Made by a program: the position numbers and the translations under genes
Origin: Sphingobacterium alimentarium
GTDB taxonomy: Bacteria; Bacteroidota; Bacteroidia; Sphingobacteriales; Sphingobacteriaceae
Direction of reading: 5' to 3'
DNA: 49,238 bases
NCBI RefSeq assembly: GCF_004342685.1
Contig: NZ_SMBZ01000026.1
Coordinates: 1 to 49,238, forward strand
Notes under the pieces: model-generated
What the model was told of the DNA's origin: nothing
Databases searched by the model: none
Seen by the model: only the letters and a program-made list of their open reading frames with translations
Shown here: piece after piece, positions 48,822-49,238 of the stretch
How the letters are laid out: each line of letters opens with the position of its first letter
Numbering within the stretch: the first letter of the stretch is position 1

Positions 48822-48951
48822 CATTATTTTCGATTTTAATATAATTTAACATTTATCCTACTTATATCTTAGTATAGGGGCTATTAGCCAATTTTATCCT
48901 TCAATCTTTCAGCGACTTACCTTGTGGAGTAAAAATATATCAGTGTAAAGC

Positions 48952-48983
48952 TTGGAAGCAATAGGTAATGTTGCCTATCTTTG
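48952..48983 (+). promoter_or_regulatory. upstream promoter of probable rRNA operon
   Basis: TTG (48952-48954) and TATCTTTG (48976-48983) are 21 bases apart, a strong Bacteroidota-type promoter. Just after it the leader can fold: CTCC/GGAG and GTTC-TTCG-GAAC (49007-49018), a UUCG tetraloop hairpin. Confidence 0.6.
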
Positions 48984-49092
48984 CACCACTCCGCAAGGGA
49001 GCAGCGGTTCTTCGGAACGATGAAATACAGAGTTAGATACGGTTTAAACTGCGAAATCAGTTAAAACAAAAGAAAAAAAACTTCAAATAAAA

Positions 49093-49123
49093 TTTGCGGT
49101 TTAAAATAAAGTTTCTACCTTTG
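49093..49123 (+). promoter_or_regulatory. second promoter of probable rRNA operon
   Basis: TTTG (49093-49096) and TACCTTTG (49116-49123) are 19 bases apart and match the Bacteroidota consensus exactly. It is 140 bases downstream of the first promoter and reads in the same direction. Confidence 0.7.
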
Positions 49124-49238
49124 CAGTCCCTTCGGAAACGAATGGGGTTAAAAAAAAGATAAGTACAGCCGTAAGGCTCGAAATATAAGCAGAAGCGCGA
49201 TGCGGATGCGATAGAAGTTCTTTAAGAAAATGATCATG
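49124..49238 (+). other. structured leader, probably of an rRNA operon
   Basis: The stretch has no ORF. It holds AGCC-GTAA-GGCT (49167-49178), a GNRA-loop hairpin, and GTTCTTTAAGAA (49216-49227), which resembles the boxA antitermination sequence before 16S rRNA. A 16S gene would be expected beyond the right edge but is not in the window. Confidence 0.55.

Overview
The window is bacterial chromosome from a member of the Bacteroidota, most likely a Sphingobacteriaceae (Sphingobacterium or Pedobacter-like). The support is the lipoprotein gene gldH next to ricT and holB, a SusC/SusD pair, the futalosine-pathway gene mqnD, the order rpmB-rpmG-DUF4295-ftsY-rimO, a SecA of 1094 residues, many Bacteroidota-type promoters (TTG or TTTG, about 20 bp, TAnnTTTG) and a general lack of Shine-Dalgarno sequences. 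It is mostly housekeeping chromosome. No phage, IS element, CRISPR array or tRNA was seen.

Layout. 1-163: a 24-bp tandem repeat cut by the window edge and a tiny possible secreted-peptide gene. 372-4417 (minus): holB-ricT-gldH-lpxK operon. 4543-9339 (plus): dnaN, two tandem DedA genes, yicC-gmk-nadD and a CsbD-like gene. 9398-14648 (minus): a SusC/SusD outer-membrane uptake pair with no enzyme or regulator beside it. 14806-16737: surE, a small membrane protein and mqnD. 16861-22884: secA, a SPOR protein, an M20 peptidase, a degenerate thiamine-pyrophosphokinase-like protein and a GNAT acetyltransferase, tightly spaced. 22926-28801: an M28 peptidase, a rhodanese, two small membrane proteins, gcvT, a TruC-like pseudouridine synthase and DUF4359/DUF4112/SIMPL genes. 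28943-30479: cold-shock protein, DUF805 protein and recO. 30784-34132: the L28/L33/DUF4295/ftsY/rimO cluster, with a REP-like palindrome before rimO. 34186-37447: amidase lipoprotein, rlmN, a comF gene whose zinc-finger end is broken, a 37-residue lipoprotein and a VanZ protein. 37614-42332: PadR-PspC pair and a large outer-membrane beta-barrel protein. 42412-46591: LOG protein, acyl-ACP thioesterase, beta-propeller protein, murF and a TRIC-type channel. 46695-48761: a BlaR-like M56 protease with its BlaI-type repressor. 48976-49238: two promoters and a structured leader that look like the start of a ribosomal RNA operon lying beyond the right edge.

The most distinctive features are: the BlaR-like M56 protease, whose C-terminal sensor is replaced by six exact 23-residue repeats, with two perfect TACGAA-N4-TTCGTA operators placed over the blaI promoter; the comF gene with stop codons and frame changes confined to its zinc-finger half; the left-edge tandem repeat and micro-ORF; a TPK-like protein that appears to have lost its catalytic motifs; and several genes whose -7 promoter box ends 1-7 bases before the start codon, which suggests leaderless transcripts. 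All functional statements rest on reading the sequence and recalled family knowledge; no database search was run.
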